A stretch of 64,000 bases of DNA from the NCBI GenBank assembly GCA_020002185.1, contig CM034532.1, forward strand, positions 45,086,506-45,150,505, given 5' to 3'. Position 1 is the first letter of the stretch; every line of letters begins with the position of its first letter. The position numbers were made by a program, and so were the translations under genes. Shown here piece after piece: positions 45,201 through 57,344 of the stretch. The stretch comes from Paraescarpia echinospica (Eukaryota > Annelida > Polychaeta > Sabellida > Siboglinidae). A model generated the notes under the pieces. It was not told the DNA's origin and searched no databases. It saw nothing but the letters and a program-made list of their open reading frames with translations.

Positions 45201-46084
45201 TATATAGATTGCGCTACATAGAAATATGTTAGGTGCACATCCCGCGAGGCACCGAGGCTCACTCGCCTCGTCAGGCGTTCACTCGGTTCCTTGGACCATT
45301 GGTCCCTGATCTACGAATTGGCGATGCATTGAAGAAACTATAACAATAGTTATTTACAGTTATTCACAAATTCACACAAACAACGACACGCACACGCACA
45401 CGCACACGCACACGCACACGTACTTCAAATGACATAATAACATAACATTAGTAATCTAAGTTGTTGTAAGACGCTTTGTTAAAACGACCACCGAAAAACT
45501 AACATCAGAAAATCGAACGTCGGTGACACAAATAGGCATACGGAACGGCCCACTTGAGTGCTAATAACCGGTGTGTATACTGGCCTAGCATACGCCGTTA
45601 TTCTCGGTTATGCGACTTAGACAAGACAAAAGTTAAAACGAAACGAAAGTACTAATATCGAATACTAATGTTCTAAACAAAGATAGCAAGAATACTTAAG
45701 TGTACTTTGTTTCATGCACAGCTACTGGTTACAGCGCAACAATAATGGGATGATATAACAACTCATTTGAATACTAATTAAGGCTTACCCATGGTCGTGG
45801 TTGTAGTGTTGTCACCGTTGTACGTGACGCTCGCAATGGCAACAACACGGAAGTATGAGACGGGTCAAGTAGTGCCCCCTAGCGTGAATGACACGTTAGT
45901 ATGTGTGTAGCGTTTGCGGCGAGCGGTCGGCAGGGAAGCATACGGGCACACGTTCACTCACTCAGTCGTACTAATGATAAGTCAGATTATACGTTTTCAC
46001 AGTTTATTATATGCGGAAAACCCTACCAATAAAAGATCTAATACACAATATACGGCTATGTCTGCTAAATACTACCCAGTTACA

Positions 46085-46200
46085 AATGTCAGAACGATAA
46101 GTCAGACGGCGGCGGCTTATATACAGCAACCGAATTATAGGTTTCAGAACGATAAGTCAGACGGCGGCGGCTTATATACAGCAACCGAGTTACTCACCGA
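46085..46200 (-). promoter_or_regulatory. 58-bp repeat with TATA-like box, two copies (left arm)
   Basis: The unit contains GCTGTATATAAG when read towards the kelch gene in the right arm. Two copies here, six in the right arm. Because the core TATATA is palindromic, the direction is not fixed. Confidence 0.6.
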
Positions 46201-46675
46201 ATCTGCGAATAACGGATTGTCACGGTTATACTGCGAGAGTCTTTTAATAATTCTCGCAGGGCGCTCGGCGACTGTGCTTCACGAGAAACGTTCCTCCGGC
46301 AGGGTGCTACAGTAGTCGCCCCGATTATCCACAAATACCCCTTATTTATACTGCTAAAACCATAGCCTTGGGTGAGACGCTGATCCTTTAATTATGTCAT
46401 TCCCAAAGTCTACGAGTCTCTAGAAATCTTGTCAGGGTGCCAGTGAACTTATAGTAACCTTCTGAACAAAGGCCCTCTGTATAGGGCTCTTGCCTCCCCA
46501 AAACCAGATGGCCTCAAATGTAAACAAATCCCCCACCCCAGCTATAGTCATTTGCATATAAATTGGCTTTTCGGAGCCTGTACAACATCCAGCAATTAAG
46601 AAGATTGATACTATGTGCGTTATCATTCTAAATTCTCTACACTACCCCCCGCCATTTAAAATTTCGTCCCGAAAT

Positions 46676-46795
46676 CGTAATAGATAACACACATGCAACA
46701 ATAGATAACACACATGCAACAATAGATAACACACATGCAACAATAGATAACACACATGCAACAATAGATAACACATATGCAACATACAGTATATA
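46676..46795. repeat. 21-bp tandem repeat, about five copies
   Basis: The unit is AATAGATAACACACATGCAAC. It lies in the spacer between the arms. Confidence 0.95.
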
Positions 46796-47699
46796 ATTTT
46801 CAATAGTAATGCTGAAATAAAACATAATAAATCAGGCTCTGAATAACTGAAAGTTCATTTTTCTAAAATGTTCACTCCAATGATGCGGGCATACGTCTGT
46901 CTTGCGCGATGGCCGATCGAACCCGTCATGTTGGCTGTATCCTCCGTCGTAACTCGCGTCATCGCACGACGGCCGGGTGGGTCCTCGCGTGTCATGTCCG
47001 GGACGTCACTTCACCGCTTGTAGTGGACGCTCAGCTCATTGTTGTCTTCGTCATCTTCCATATTCTTTGCAAACAGCGCAGCAGGTTGTGTCCAGATTGA
47101 AATCTGGTATTTGCAACCGCAATTTTCTTTCAGATTACTAAAATTTCGTAATCTGCAATGTTATGGTGGTTGCCAAAATTTGTGCCACATGACCTTTTTC
47201 GGTCATAAATTGTAATAATGCGTCCGATTGTAAGAGATCCGTGAGACAACACGTACAACCTCTGTCGGAATACAATGCAGCACATTGCAGCGTATTACAA
47301 CTTCTCTTTCTCTTTCTCAATATCAGACTGGCACCAGATTCAACAGGCTAGATTGCGTAATCTAATATACGCAGTGTGTCAGTTGTGATATTTATATCAA
47401 CCAACAGGATAACCTTTCTGTTGATATCATATGTGACCTTCGGTCAGTATAGGCCATATACTTCTGATGGCCTAGCTCCAGACTTCCATGTCTGCTGGAG
47501 GTGTTTACATGTAGCAACACCTAACCTGACATATGTCAAAATACTGCCATTTGTTAGGAGAATCAGTGACAACCACTGCCACATTTACACTGATCTCTGT
47601 GGTCAGTATGTAGACTGAACACATCATGCATTCCTTGTCCTCACACACTGAGTGTGACATTGACACCCCATTAAGAACCCATCTTAGGTCCACTGGCCT
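46796..47699. other. Spacer sequence without a gene
   Basis: No supported gene or clear repeat family. Confidence 0.4.
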
Positions 47700-50488
47700 G
47701 GCGTCGTGTTGATATATATTGGTGTGTAATTTTTTCTAGCATCACTTTTGTCTTCGAGATGTTCATTTTGAGACCTTATTTTTCACTTTTATCAGCTGGC
47801 TCCTGCAGCAAGTTTTGTAGTTCTTGCGGTGTAGTAGCACATATGAGTATGCCGTCCGTCTATCCTCAAGCCTCTGGTTTCCCAGGTCAGTCTTCGGAAT
47901 ATGCTTTCGAGTGTTGCCGTGAACAACTTGGGCGATATGGTGTCACCCTGTCGTACTCCTCTCTTGATGTTGATCTAGTTGCTCTTTTTGTGTATGTGGA
48001 CGACTGTCACCGAGCTGTTGGTGTACATGTCTTTCAGGAGATCGATGTTCACATATTGTATCCCCCGTTCTTGAAGGGAGGTCACTATTGCTTGTGTTTG
48101 CATCGATTCGAAAGCCTTTTCGTAGTCGACGACAGCGATGCAGAGCGGGATATTATATTGTCGGCACCTCTCTTTCAGTTGGTTTACGACGTGTATGTGG
48201 TCTGTCGTTGAGTACCTGCTTCTGAATCCTGCTAGCTTTCGTGGTTAGTTTTCGTCCTGTGTCTTCTATAGTATATTCGTTAGTATATTTGTGAGTAATT
48301 TGTAGATGTTTGATAACAGACATATCGGTCTATTGTTCTTTAAGTCTTTCTTATTTCCCTTCTTGGAGAGTATCACCATCTTTGCATTCTTCCAAGCGGT
48401 GGGTATTCGTCTTTCAGATAAACATTTAGTATACAGCTTAGCCAGTGTCTTCGAGATGATATCATCTCCTGCTTTTAATGTTTCAATGTTTACATGGTCG
48501 TTGCCTGATGTCTTCCCATTCTTCATATCTCCATGGTATTATCTCTGGTACTTCTTTCGGGTCGGTGTGAATTATGGTACTCTGTTCACTGTCATATAGC
48601 TCGGTTTAGAATTCCTCTATTCGTTCCATGGTCTTATATTTCTCTACCCTGCTTGTCTAGAAGTGTAATCTGTCTGTCTCGGCCTAGTGCCTGCGTTCTT
48701 CTTGCTTTCTTCAGGCTCTTTGATGACATAATCGTTTCTCGTATGATCTCTTGTTTGTACTTTCTGATGTCCTCCTTCGCGTTCTTTTTGATGGTCTTGC
48801 ATATTTCTGCGTACTCTATTTTTTTTTTACGGTCGCCGTTATCCACCATTTCTCGTCGTTTCTTCATTAGTGCTCGTGTCGGTGACGATATTGTCGTCAC
48901 TACATGCCTGTTGGTTTCTTTGGCTACACTTGTTGCACTTAGTTGGATCATCTCAGTTAGGTGTCGATGTCGTCTAGTTCCTATAGTGTCTCGAATCGAT
49001 TTCGCAGTTCGAGTTGAAATTCGATCTTTTTTCTTCCGATTTGCGTGGTATATACACTCGGTGGTCTCTTGTTTACCAACTTCTTCCATTCAGCCTTGAC
49101 GTCTAGTTTGATGTTGCTCATTACCATTCTGTGGTCACTTCCAATGTTGATTTGGCTGATGACAGTTACGTCAGTGTCCATGTCTGGCTTGTTTGTCAGA
49201 ATGTAGTAAATTTCGTTCTTCGTTTTTCAATTTCGGCTTTTCCACGTCCATCTCTTCCCTGCTTTCTTCTGGAACATGGTATTCAGCGGTATATAAGACT
49301 TTATTATTATTTCGTTTTCTGTTCTGATGCAGTGAAAACGAAAAACGGTTCGTTTTATCGTTATTTTGTTTTTCTAACATGTATTAGAAATACCGCGAAT
49401 AGTCGACTGCATTTGTTTTTCGTACTTCAAATATGAAAACAAAAAACGAACATTGTTTGCCTTTTCCTTTATCCTTCGGTATTTCAAAACGAAAAAGGAA
49501 CAGACGGTATATACACGGACTCCATTCAACCAGAGCTATGAAACGCCTTATGCGAACATGAGAAATGCAGTGGAGGCAGTCATTTAATTACATTGTCCAT
49601 GATTTAATCATAAAGACGGTATAGCCCGAGTTCATAGTGGGTAAATAAATGCATGCGAGCGAATATAATTATAGTCACATTAATTGGCAGTACTCCAATT
49701 AAAATATACAATCTGATCACTTAGGTATCTATATTAATAAAGCACTTGAAACGACCTAATTTTTTCTGCATATTTACTAAGTATGTATACATGTGTATGT
49801 TCAAGGTGTATTATTCATTATCAACAAAGTGTGATAAATGTCGGTACATTTTGCATAAATGGTTAGACACAATATTATATGTTACATTACAATTTTTTTT
49901 TTTAAAACGTTATAAATGATTGTAGGTTTATTGTCAAAACGATATATCTCGGTTTCTTGGATATGAGCCTTGGTTTATGACAATGAGTACAACGCACAAA
50001 ACCGCTTGCAATGTGTGTAACGTGACAAATCAAACGTATTGCTTATAATGAAAGGAATATAAATTTAGACAATCCAATACGGTTTTACAAGTTTTACAAT
50101 AAAGGGTGGAAACTGAGACTCGCACAAAATTGCACATAATCGTAACTAATAAATGATTCGACTAATACCTAATTAGCCCATATGTCGATTAGTGCTGATC
50201 TGGCGAACTGTTGATCTCCACGCCCATCAGCGTAGCCTCGGCAGCCGTTTAAGTGACGCAATCAACGAGAAGTGACTGGCATAAGCTCACAACAGATATG
50301 GTATCATTGGTGACCAGCTGGGTATTACTAGAAATCACAAAACAAGATGATTTTAAATATATAATTTAGGCTCTGGATCAATATGATGCTATGTACATTT
50401 CATTATTTCTACTGAATTGTAGAATATAGTGAACTTGAAGGGAAAGATGAGTGTTTCGCTGACTGAAGGAACTAAAAATTGCAATTAC
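47700..50488 (-). mobile_element. RTE-like LINE, minus strand, broken
   Basis: The same subfamily as at 28125-31222. The 5' end is at 50488 and matches the inner boundary 29957 of the other copy. Minus-strand coding: ALMKKRREMVDNGDRKKKIE (48880), RRTQALGRDRQITLLDKQGR (48700), a block with PTAWKNAKMVILSKKG (48400), and AFESMQTQAIVTSL (48110) in broken frames. It ends near 47700 without its C-terminal part. 49200-50488 is non-coding and nearly identical to 28560-29957. Confidence 0.85.
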
Positions 50489-50589
50489 CCCAAGCACAGT
50501 TGAATTTATGTATTACTCATTACTCTAACATGATTTTGATTTAATTTTTTTTATTTATTGACATTATTTAATTTATTTGTGTGCTATGT

Positions 50590-51146
50590 GCAACCGTAGA
50601 AATGTAGCTCAAGATATAAAGCGTTTGGTACGAAAGGCGTAGTACCCTGATGCCAGCGCCGATGTGAAAGAGGCGTTGGCGTGTGACGCGTTCACAGATG
50701 TTGTGGGTGACGCGGACATGGAGTGGACGATTTTCCAGGGAAAACCAAAGGGGGTTGACGACGCGTTAAGACTGGCACTCGAATACGAGGCTTTCCAAAT
50801 GGGTCGGTCTCGGAGAGTGGGCCCAAAATACGCGTTGCGATCCACACGTCACAATAAAGGGGATAGTGGTGAAATGGTTGGGAATGATAGCAATCATTCC
50901 GGCAACCATGACGTTGCAACGATGTTGCAAAGTACAGTTGAACGACTTTCTCTGGTAGAGACAAGGATAGATCGCCCGCATACGCCAGTGGAGCGTGGAA
51001 CCAGTGCTGCTCATCAGACTGAGTGGCATAAAGTGAGACATTGTTACAGTTGCGGTGATTCTTGGCATTGGCAACACAGTCTAAACTGTCTCAGTAGAAA
51101 GCGGGCCATGCCTGGGAGGCCCGAGAGAGGTTCCTTCAGCCGATAG
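50590..51146 (+). pseudogene. gag fragment of a second Ty3/gypsy element
   Basis: The frame has YPDASADVKEALACDAFTD, DDALRLALEYEAFQMGRS and a CYSCGDSWHWQHS zinc-knuckle-like end. This is the capsid part and knuckle of gypsy gag, followed by a basic tail and stop. The usual C-x2-C-x4-H-x4-C spacing is disturbed. No pol follows. Confidence 0.75.
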
Positions 51147-51385
51147 CCTGATATATGTTCCCGTGAGATATATTATATCAAATATATTTATGATTACAAT
51201 AAATGCGTCTTTAATTGTTTCCTTTCATGGATTTAGAGTAGAATGTTTGGTGTATGTTGGATTCGCTATGACTGGTTTTACAGTAACAGTATTATGATTC
51301 GCTGTTCGAAGACAGCGCTGTCTGTATGTGTGCGGACATGTCACGACTGACTGTGAATGACAGTCGGTAATGAAGAATCTCTTGT

Positions 51386-51513
51386 TGTAACAAATCCACA
51401 ATAAACGAGGTCTGCTGTATTGCAGAACCGGGCAGAAAAAATTTCACGGTGTAATCGTTCCATAACATTGTTTGTAGCAAGTCCACAACACACGAGGTCT
51501 GTTGTATTGCAGA
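51386..51513. repeat. Duplicated 41-bp segment, possibly LTR remains
   Basis: GAGGTCTGCTGTATTGCAGAA and GAGGTCTGTTGTATTGCAGAA type copies lie about 87 bp apart (about 51386-51426 and 51473-51513). They may come from the LTR of the gag fragment's element. Confidence 0.6.
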
Positions 51514-51849
51514 ATCGAACATGGTTTAGTTTCAAGAATTGGCTGAAATAAAGCGATCATTCAAACACTTTCCGGCAGAAATTTGCTGCATTTATTTGTC
51601 CAGTCAAAGTGGTCGTAACCACATTTTGGCTCTGAAACCTTAATTAGGGTTGTAGGGAATAATGCAGTCTAACAACACTAGTTTGAACAGCCGGAGAACT
51701 GGTCAGTGTGGTTGATCCTGGCAGAGACTACTGGGGCACCCTGCCGGAGGAACGTTTCTCGTGAAGCACAGTCACCGAACGCCCTGCGAGAAGTACTAAA
51801 AGACTTTCGCAGTACACCCGTGACAATCCGTTATTCGCAGATTCGGTGA

Positions 51850-52190
51850 GTAACTCGGATGCTGTATATAAGCCGCCGCCGTCTGACTTATCGTTCTGAC
51901 ACCTATAATTCGGTTGCTGTATATAAGCCGCCGCCGTCAGACTTATCGTTCTGACACCTATAATTCGGTTGCTGTATAAAAGCCGCCGCCGTCTGACTTA
52001 TCGTTCTGACACCTATAATTCGGTTGCTGTATATAAGCCGCCGCCGTCTGACTCATCCTTCTGACACCTATAATTCGGTTGCTGTATATAAGCCGCCGCC
52101 GTCTGACTTATCGTTCTGGCACCTATAATTCGGTTGCTGTATATAAGCCGCCGCCGTCTGACTTATCGTTCTGACATTTGTAACTGGGTA
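51850..52190 (+). promoter_or_regulatory. Six tandem 58-bp units, each with a TATA-like box
   Basis: Each unit has GCTGTATATAAGCCGCCG, then CTGACTTATCGTTCTGACA and CCTATAATTCGG. One unit reads TATAAAAG. The boxes point towards the kelch gene about 3 kb away, and also read the other way. They lie at the inner end of the arm. Confidence 0.7.
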
Positions 52191-52379
52191 GTATTTAGCA
52201 GACATAGCCGTATATTGTGTATTAGATCTTTTATTGGTAGGGTTTTCCGCATATAATAAACTGTGAAAACGTATAATCTGACTTATCATTAGTACGACTG
52301 AGTGAGTGAACGTGTGCCCGTATGCTTCCCTGCCGACCGCTCGCCGCAAACGCTACACACATACTAACGTGTCATTCAC

Positions 52380-53064
52380 GCTAGGAGGCACTACTTGACC
52401 CGTCTCATACTTCCGTGTTCTTGCCATTGCGAGCGTCACGTACAACGGTGACAACACTACAACCACGACCATGGGTAAGCCTTAATTAGTATTCAAATGA
52501 GTTGTTATATCATCCCATTATTGTTGCGCTGTAACCAGTAGCTGTGCATGAAACAAAGTACACTTAAGTATTCTTGCTATCTTTGTTTAGAACATTAGTC
52601 ATTCGATATTAGTACTTTCGTTTCGTTTTAACTTTTGTCTTGTCTAAGTCGCATAACCGAGAATAACGGCGTATGCTAGGCGAGTATACACACCGGTTAT
52701 TAGCACTCAAGTGGGCCGTTCCGTATGCCTATTTGTGTCACCGACGTTCGATTTTCTGATGTTAGTTTTTCGGTGGTCGTTTTAACAAAGCGTCTTACAA
52801 CAACTTAGATTACTAATGTTATGTTATTATATCATTTGAAGTACGTGTGCGTGTGCGTGTGCGTGTGCGTGTGCGTGTCGTTGTTTGTGTGAATTTGTGA
52901 ATAACTGTAAATAACTATTGTTATAGTTTCTTCAATGCATCGCCAATTCGTAGATCAGGGACCAATGGTCCAAGGAACCGAGTGAACGCCTGACGAGGCG
53001 AGTGAGCCTCGGTGCCTCGCGGGATGTGCACCTAACATATTTCTATGTAGCGCAATCTATATAT

Positions 53065-53112
<48 letters not shown>

Positions 53113-53860
53113 ATATAGCTCCTCTGCAATTGATTATATGAATACCTACAACCTGTATATAATCAACAGGAGGCGCTGGCTAACTTATAAGCATGTCATA
53201 CGATAGGCGGCACTACATATCCCATGTCCCTCTTCCGTGTTTTTTCCGTTATAAAGCGTCACACTCGAGTCATAGTTGAGAAGGTATTGTACAACGATAC
53301 ACTTATATCCATGGGTAAGTCTTAAATAGTATTCAGATAAGTTGCTATATCATCCAATGTTGAGAGCTTACCAATAAGATTATTCTGAAAAATAGTAATC
53401 AAAAATACTTGTGTTTAGAACATGAGTCATTCCTTTTGGTTTCGTTTCGGTTTAACTTGTTAAAGTGCCATAGCCGAGAATATGGTTTATACTGGGGAGT
53501 GGCGACTGTAATATGGTTTATACTGGGGAGTGGCGACTGTAATATGGTTTTATACTGGGGAGTGGCGACTGTAATATGGTTTATACTGGGGAGTGGCGAC
53601 TGTAATATGGTTTTATACTGGGGAGTGGCGACTGTAATATGGTTTATACTGGGGAGTGGCGACTGTAATATGGTTTATACTGAGGAATGGCGACTGTAAT
53701 ATGGTTTATACTGGGGAGTGGCGACTGTAATATTGCTGCTCCTGTATAACATCCAAAGTGTTGTTGTTAAGCGTAGACATCATTAACATTTACAACTTGT
53801 TACAGCCACACCGGTGATTAGCACTCAAGTAAGCTGTTAACAGATATAGGTACTCTGTGT
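52380..53860 (+). repeat. Internal duplication of the arm with a conserved ATG-donor motif
   Basis: Two diverged units (about 52380-52830 and 53190-53860) share a CTTCCGTGTT region, CCATGGGTAAG(C/T) (52470 and 53311), TATATCATCC and CACCGGT.ATTAGCACTCAAGT. The same pair exists inverted in the left arm (about 45790 and 44960). A start codon followed at once by a splice-donor consensus is suggestive, but no transcript is known. Confidence 0.65.
53475..53745. repeat. 31-bp tandem repeat, about eight copies (right arm)
   Basis: The unit contains TGGGGAGTGGCGACTGTAAT. Some units have one extra T. The left arm has four units. Confidence 0.95.
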
Positions 53861-54290
53861 ACAGTAGACGTAGCCATGGCAAATTCATGTTTTATCAAAT
53901 TAAATACAGGTGTATCTAGTGTTCAAAAGATTCACTAAATTTACAAAAGATCCCGTTTAGTATAATGTCTGTTCAGAAACTTCTTTAGTCTCGCTGAACC
54001 GACTCTCGCCGGGCTGCGGGAGGGAGTTTCCTGCTACCTCTTTTATGGTTTGTCTGATAAACAAATAAGTTAGGTTTAAGGTTATGGTTATTTTTAAGGT
54101 TATGGTTGGGATCACATTAAGATTTACATCACGTGTTTACATGTGTTTGTACACGGAGGGATAGCATGTTGCCGTCACGGGCTGCGTGACTTCGCTGGGA
54201 AAGAAACGAAAATGCTGCCACCTCACGTCGCCTAGGTAACCCTGATTAAAATGTATCATGGCGTTCAGTTTTCCGGCATTAAGAAGATCG

Positions 54291-54570
54291 GCACTTGTGT
54301 AGAATCCGGACCCACCTCGATTTTGCCTTTATAACTTGAATTTTGCCTAACTTTGATACCTCAATGCGTTAGTTCCATTATTCAAAATTATCCCAGGCAT
54401 ATTTACGTTTAAGAATATTGCGTGTTAGCGCACTTTTGAGGCATCAATAACGCCCCGGTTTGCATCAACACACGCCGATATATAATAATAATAATAATAA
54501 GATAATTTCTATTGCGTCTAAATCCTTGGAAACCAAGCTCAGAGGCGCATCAAAACAAAAGGGTTGGTCA
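54291..54570. mobile_element. Truncated copy of the 8-bp-TSD transposon
   Basis: It starts GGCACTTGTGTAGAATCCGG after AGAAGATC. It continues into part of the LINE-derived interior (GGAAACCAAGCTCAGAGGCG) and stops at a GCGT microsatellite; the second TIR is missing. Confidence 0.8.
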
Positions 54571-55083
54571 ATGCGTGCGTGCGTGCGTGCGTGCGTGCAT
54601 GTGTAAACAACATCCCTGGTGTTTGTTTCGTTGTTGATGTTGAAATGTTATTCAGCCCTGTTTCCTTGCTACTATAATTTAATATATTATAGTGGCGACG
54701 CGCAACATATTTGTATTGTCAACTGTGAAGCTCATACGTTGCGACGCCTCAGCATAAGCGAAATTTACTTCAGCTATATGATTAATTTTGACGACCGTTG
54801 CTCCTGCGCAAAGCCCCCTGTACGGACACGAAACGTTTTTCAGTCGATATTTTATAGACAAGATGCAGTGTTGATCTTAAGCGACGGCTCACAGTTTAAT
54901 AGTCATTGCCAATCAAAACATCACCTAGTAACGTAACTACCGATATATAACGTCAATGTCGGCAGGTCCTGCTCTGTTAAATTGCCTTTGTTTAATGTGG
55001 TTGTACATTTTGTTGTAGCGTCTTCTACCACAAAGGAGGAGACGTTTGTTGACAAGACATACAAGAATTGCTTCTTGACCCTT

Positions 55084-56718
55084 ATGCAGAAACTGCGTCA
55101 GACCGAGGAATACACCGATGTGACGTTGCTGTCGGGTGACGTCAAAATCAGGTGCCATCGAAACGTTCTGGCAGCCGCAAGTGATTACTTCAACGCGATG
55201 TTCCGTTGTGGTCTTGAAGAAAGCACGTTAGCCACAGTACAGATGAACATGCAACCGGATACACTGACCAGCATCGTCGAGTATATTTACACCGGAGAGA
55301 TTGAGCTGACCGTCGACAACGTGGATAGTTTGGTCAAGGCATGCGACGTCTTGCAGCTGGACACCCTCAAGGCGGCCTGTGAGAACTTTATGTTGAAACA
55401 TGTCGAGACGGCCACCTGCGTTGGATTCTATAAAGTTGCTGCTTCGTATCGACTCGAAAATCTGCAACAGAATGCCAGGCGAGTGGTGCTGTCTGAATTC
55501 AAGGCTGTCGCATTTTTGGAGGAGTTCAAAGAGTTGTCATCCAAAGAACTGATCGAGTTTATCAAGGATGATGACGTTAATGTTGCAAGCGAGGATGTTG
55601 TCTCCGACGCCGTGCTAAATTGGATACGACATGATCTTAACAACAGGAAGTCGTCATTGGAAACGATCCTTGAACACGTCCGTCTCCCATATTGTACAAG
55701 AAACTACCTGCAGCACATGACGGACAATTATGACCTGTTGACCCCCATGTGTTTTGAATATCTACAAGAAGCAGTGATTTTCCAGCTAGCCACCGTGCAC
55801 CAACACGAGATGAGCAGCTGCCGCACAGTGCCACGCACCAATTACCGAATGAAGTCTTGCCTCTTGGTGGTTGGCGGGCAGACCCTTGATGACAACGGAA
55901 ACAAGAAGTGCAACATCTGCCAGTACTACGAGGAAGACACAAGTTGTTGGAAATCGCTGACGGAATTGCCACCGTCGGTCGGCATTGTGGACGACGTGTG
56001 TTACACTGACCGAGGCGTGGTGGTGACAGGCGGCAAGAAGGGAGGAGCAACGGACCAATGTTTGCTCTCTGACATAGCTGCAAAGAAATGGGAGGTAATG
56101 TCACCACTAATAACTAAACGATGTTGCCACCGCAGTGTTTCGCTGGGCGACTGCGCCTATGTGATGGGAGGGAAGGGTGTTGACAACGAAGTGCTTGCAT
56201 CTATTGAGTGTCTGAACCTGAAGTTGCGACAATGGTCGTCCTTGCCTGACATGCCACAAGCGGTGTTTGATTCCATGGTTACGACCTACAGTAACAATAT
56301 CTTTGTCTTTGGTGGCACAAATGCACTGAACAAGTACGTTTGTTGCACGCAGGTGTTTGACACGTCAGTAAACATGTGGAGCATTCTGTCTGACATGACG
56401 TATGTGTGCAGGGACATTGCTGCAGTCACTCTGAATAACTTTATTTATGTGGTGGGAGGTGACAACCGCGCATGTCTCAAATATAACCCTATCTCGGACG
56501 GTTGGACAAGGCTTAGTAAGTCGAAGCAAACACACGGCAGTGCACCAGCAGTCGTTTGGCGCGGCTGTATACTGGTGGCAGGGGGTGATAAGAAAGAATC
56601 ATCAGTCGTTGAGAAGTACGATCTCCTAACAGACACCTGGTCTAACTGTGGCATACCACCACTTAAGGAGGGGCTGAAATGTCACGGCATGCTTAATGTT
56701 GACCTTTATGGTACATAA
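55084..56718 (+). CDS. Kelch-like BTB protein, right arm copy
   Basis: The same gene as the left copy, on plus, 544 residues from the first in-frame ATG (55084). The frame is open upstream to 54982 and includes the conserved FNVVVHFVVASS extension. BTB, BACK and six kelch blades are intact. It differs from the left copy at scattered residues (for example DTSVNMWSIL for DTTGNKWSTL) and ends seven residues earlier because CAA became TAA after LYGT. Both copies have kept an open frame despite structural decay around them, which suggests selection or recent gene conversion. A GATATATAA box near 54942 could serve as a core promoter. Role by family: probable Cullin-3 adaptor; substrate unknown. Confidence 0.93.
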   Translation: MQKLRQTEEYTDVTLLSGDVKIRCHRNVLAAASDYFNAMFRCGLEESTLATVQMNMQPDTLTSIVEYIYTGEIELTVDNVDSLVKACDVLQLDTLKAACENFMLKHVETATCVGFYKVAASYRLENLQQNARRVVLSEFKAVAFLEEFKELSSKELIEFIKDDDVNVASEDVVSDAVLNWIRHDLNNRKSSLETILEHVRLPYCTRNYLQHMTDNYDLLTPMCFEYLQEAVIFQLATVHQHEMSSCRTVPRTNYRMKSCLLVVGGQTLDDNGNKKCNICQYYEEDTSCWKSLTELPPSVGIVDDVCYTDRGVVVTGGKKGGATDQCLLSDIAAKKWEVMSPLITKRCCHRSVSLGDCAYVMGGKGVDNEVLASIECLNLKLRQWSSLPDMPQAVFDSMVTTYSNNIFVFGGTNALNKYVCCTQVFDTSVNMWSILSDMTYVCRDIAAVTLNNFIYVVGGDNRACLKYNPISDGWTRLSKSKQTHGSAPAVVWRGCILVAGGDKKESSVVEKYDLLTDTWSNCGIPPLKEGLKCHGMLNVDLYGT

Positions 56719-56853
56719 TATGACACTGCCAATAATTAACATATCACGCAAGTATGTGAACTTCACAACGATGCGACGTTTATTGTACAAAAACTCCAGT
56801 AGTCACTGAGGCTTATTGAAATGTGCATGTGATGTTTAGCATAACACTGTGAC

Positions 56854-56884
<31 letters not shown>

Positions 56885-57344
56885 AATTCAGCCTCGAAAT
56901 TCTCGCTTGTCTGTGTGTACATGTTGGTCCGTTTTTACCTGTTGTCCGTGATTTGCGGCACGAACAACTGAAAGTAACTAATACGTCAAATTTAGTGTCC
57001 TTTCTCTGCAGTAATCGTCATAGCAAATTGCTTACCAGGTATATAAATACTGTTGTTTTTAATTGCTAAACTAACGTAATATACAAATTCCCATCAAAAC
57101 TGAAGACAATTCCGCGCTTCAGCTAGCATGGCCAGATTGTTGCCCACGCCATCGTGCGGCACCGCTACTGCATCTTCACGAATGTCGTAGTTTGACACCA
57201 GCATGGCTTACCGACTTCAACACGTAAGCGAATTTATGCGGTTTCATTTGATTATTAGACGAGGGGTTGTGTGAATCAGAAACATTCATGAAATATGGTA
57301 TCCTTATTTACATTTACGTATATATATATATGTATACAGTATAT
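56719..57344. other. Arm sequence downstream of the right kelch gene
   Basis: No gene. It contains a (TA)n run (56860-56885) absent at the same place in the left arm. Confidence 0.6.

Larger units (their letters stand above)
39310..46325 (+). repeat. Left arm of a giant inverted repeat
   Basis: The reverse complement of this stretch matches 51720-60665 along its length, apart from insertions. Shared landmarks in inverted order are the GCCCTAGCTTTGCC region, the CR1 tail, the GGCGGCCNGTGTTTCTTCGACAG-type region, the kelch gene, TACTGGGGAGTGGCGACTG repeats, the (TA)n run, and TATA-containing 58-bp repeats. The arms differ by many point changes, so they are not a sequencing artefact of one molecule. 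Confidence 0.92.

Noticed and set aside
45914..46315. 133-codon ORF and its mirror at 52068-52349
   Set aside because: It lies in the TATA-containing tandem repeats and non-coding arm sequence; the frame is not kept beyond the repeats.
51700..51720. GGTTGATCCTGGCAG, close to the start of 18S rRNA
   Set aside because: The match ends after about 16 bases with a mismatch; the following sequence is not rRNA.
53475..53745. Regular short repeats resembling a CRISPR array
   Set aside because: The units are head-to-tail tandem copies without unique spacers, in a eukaryotic genome.
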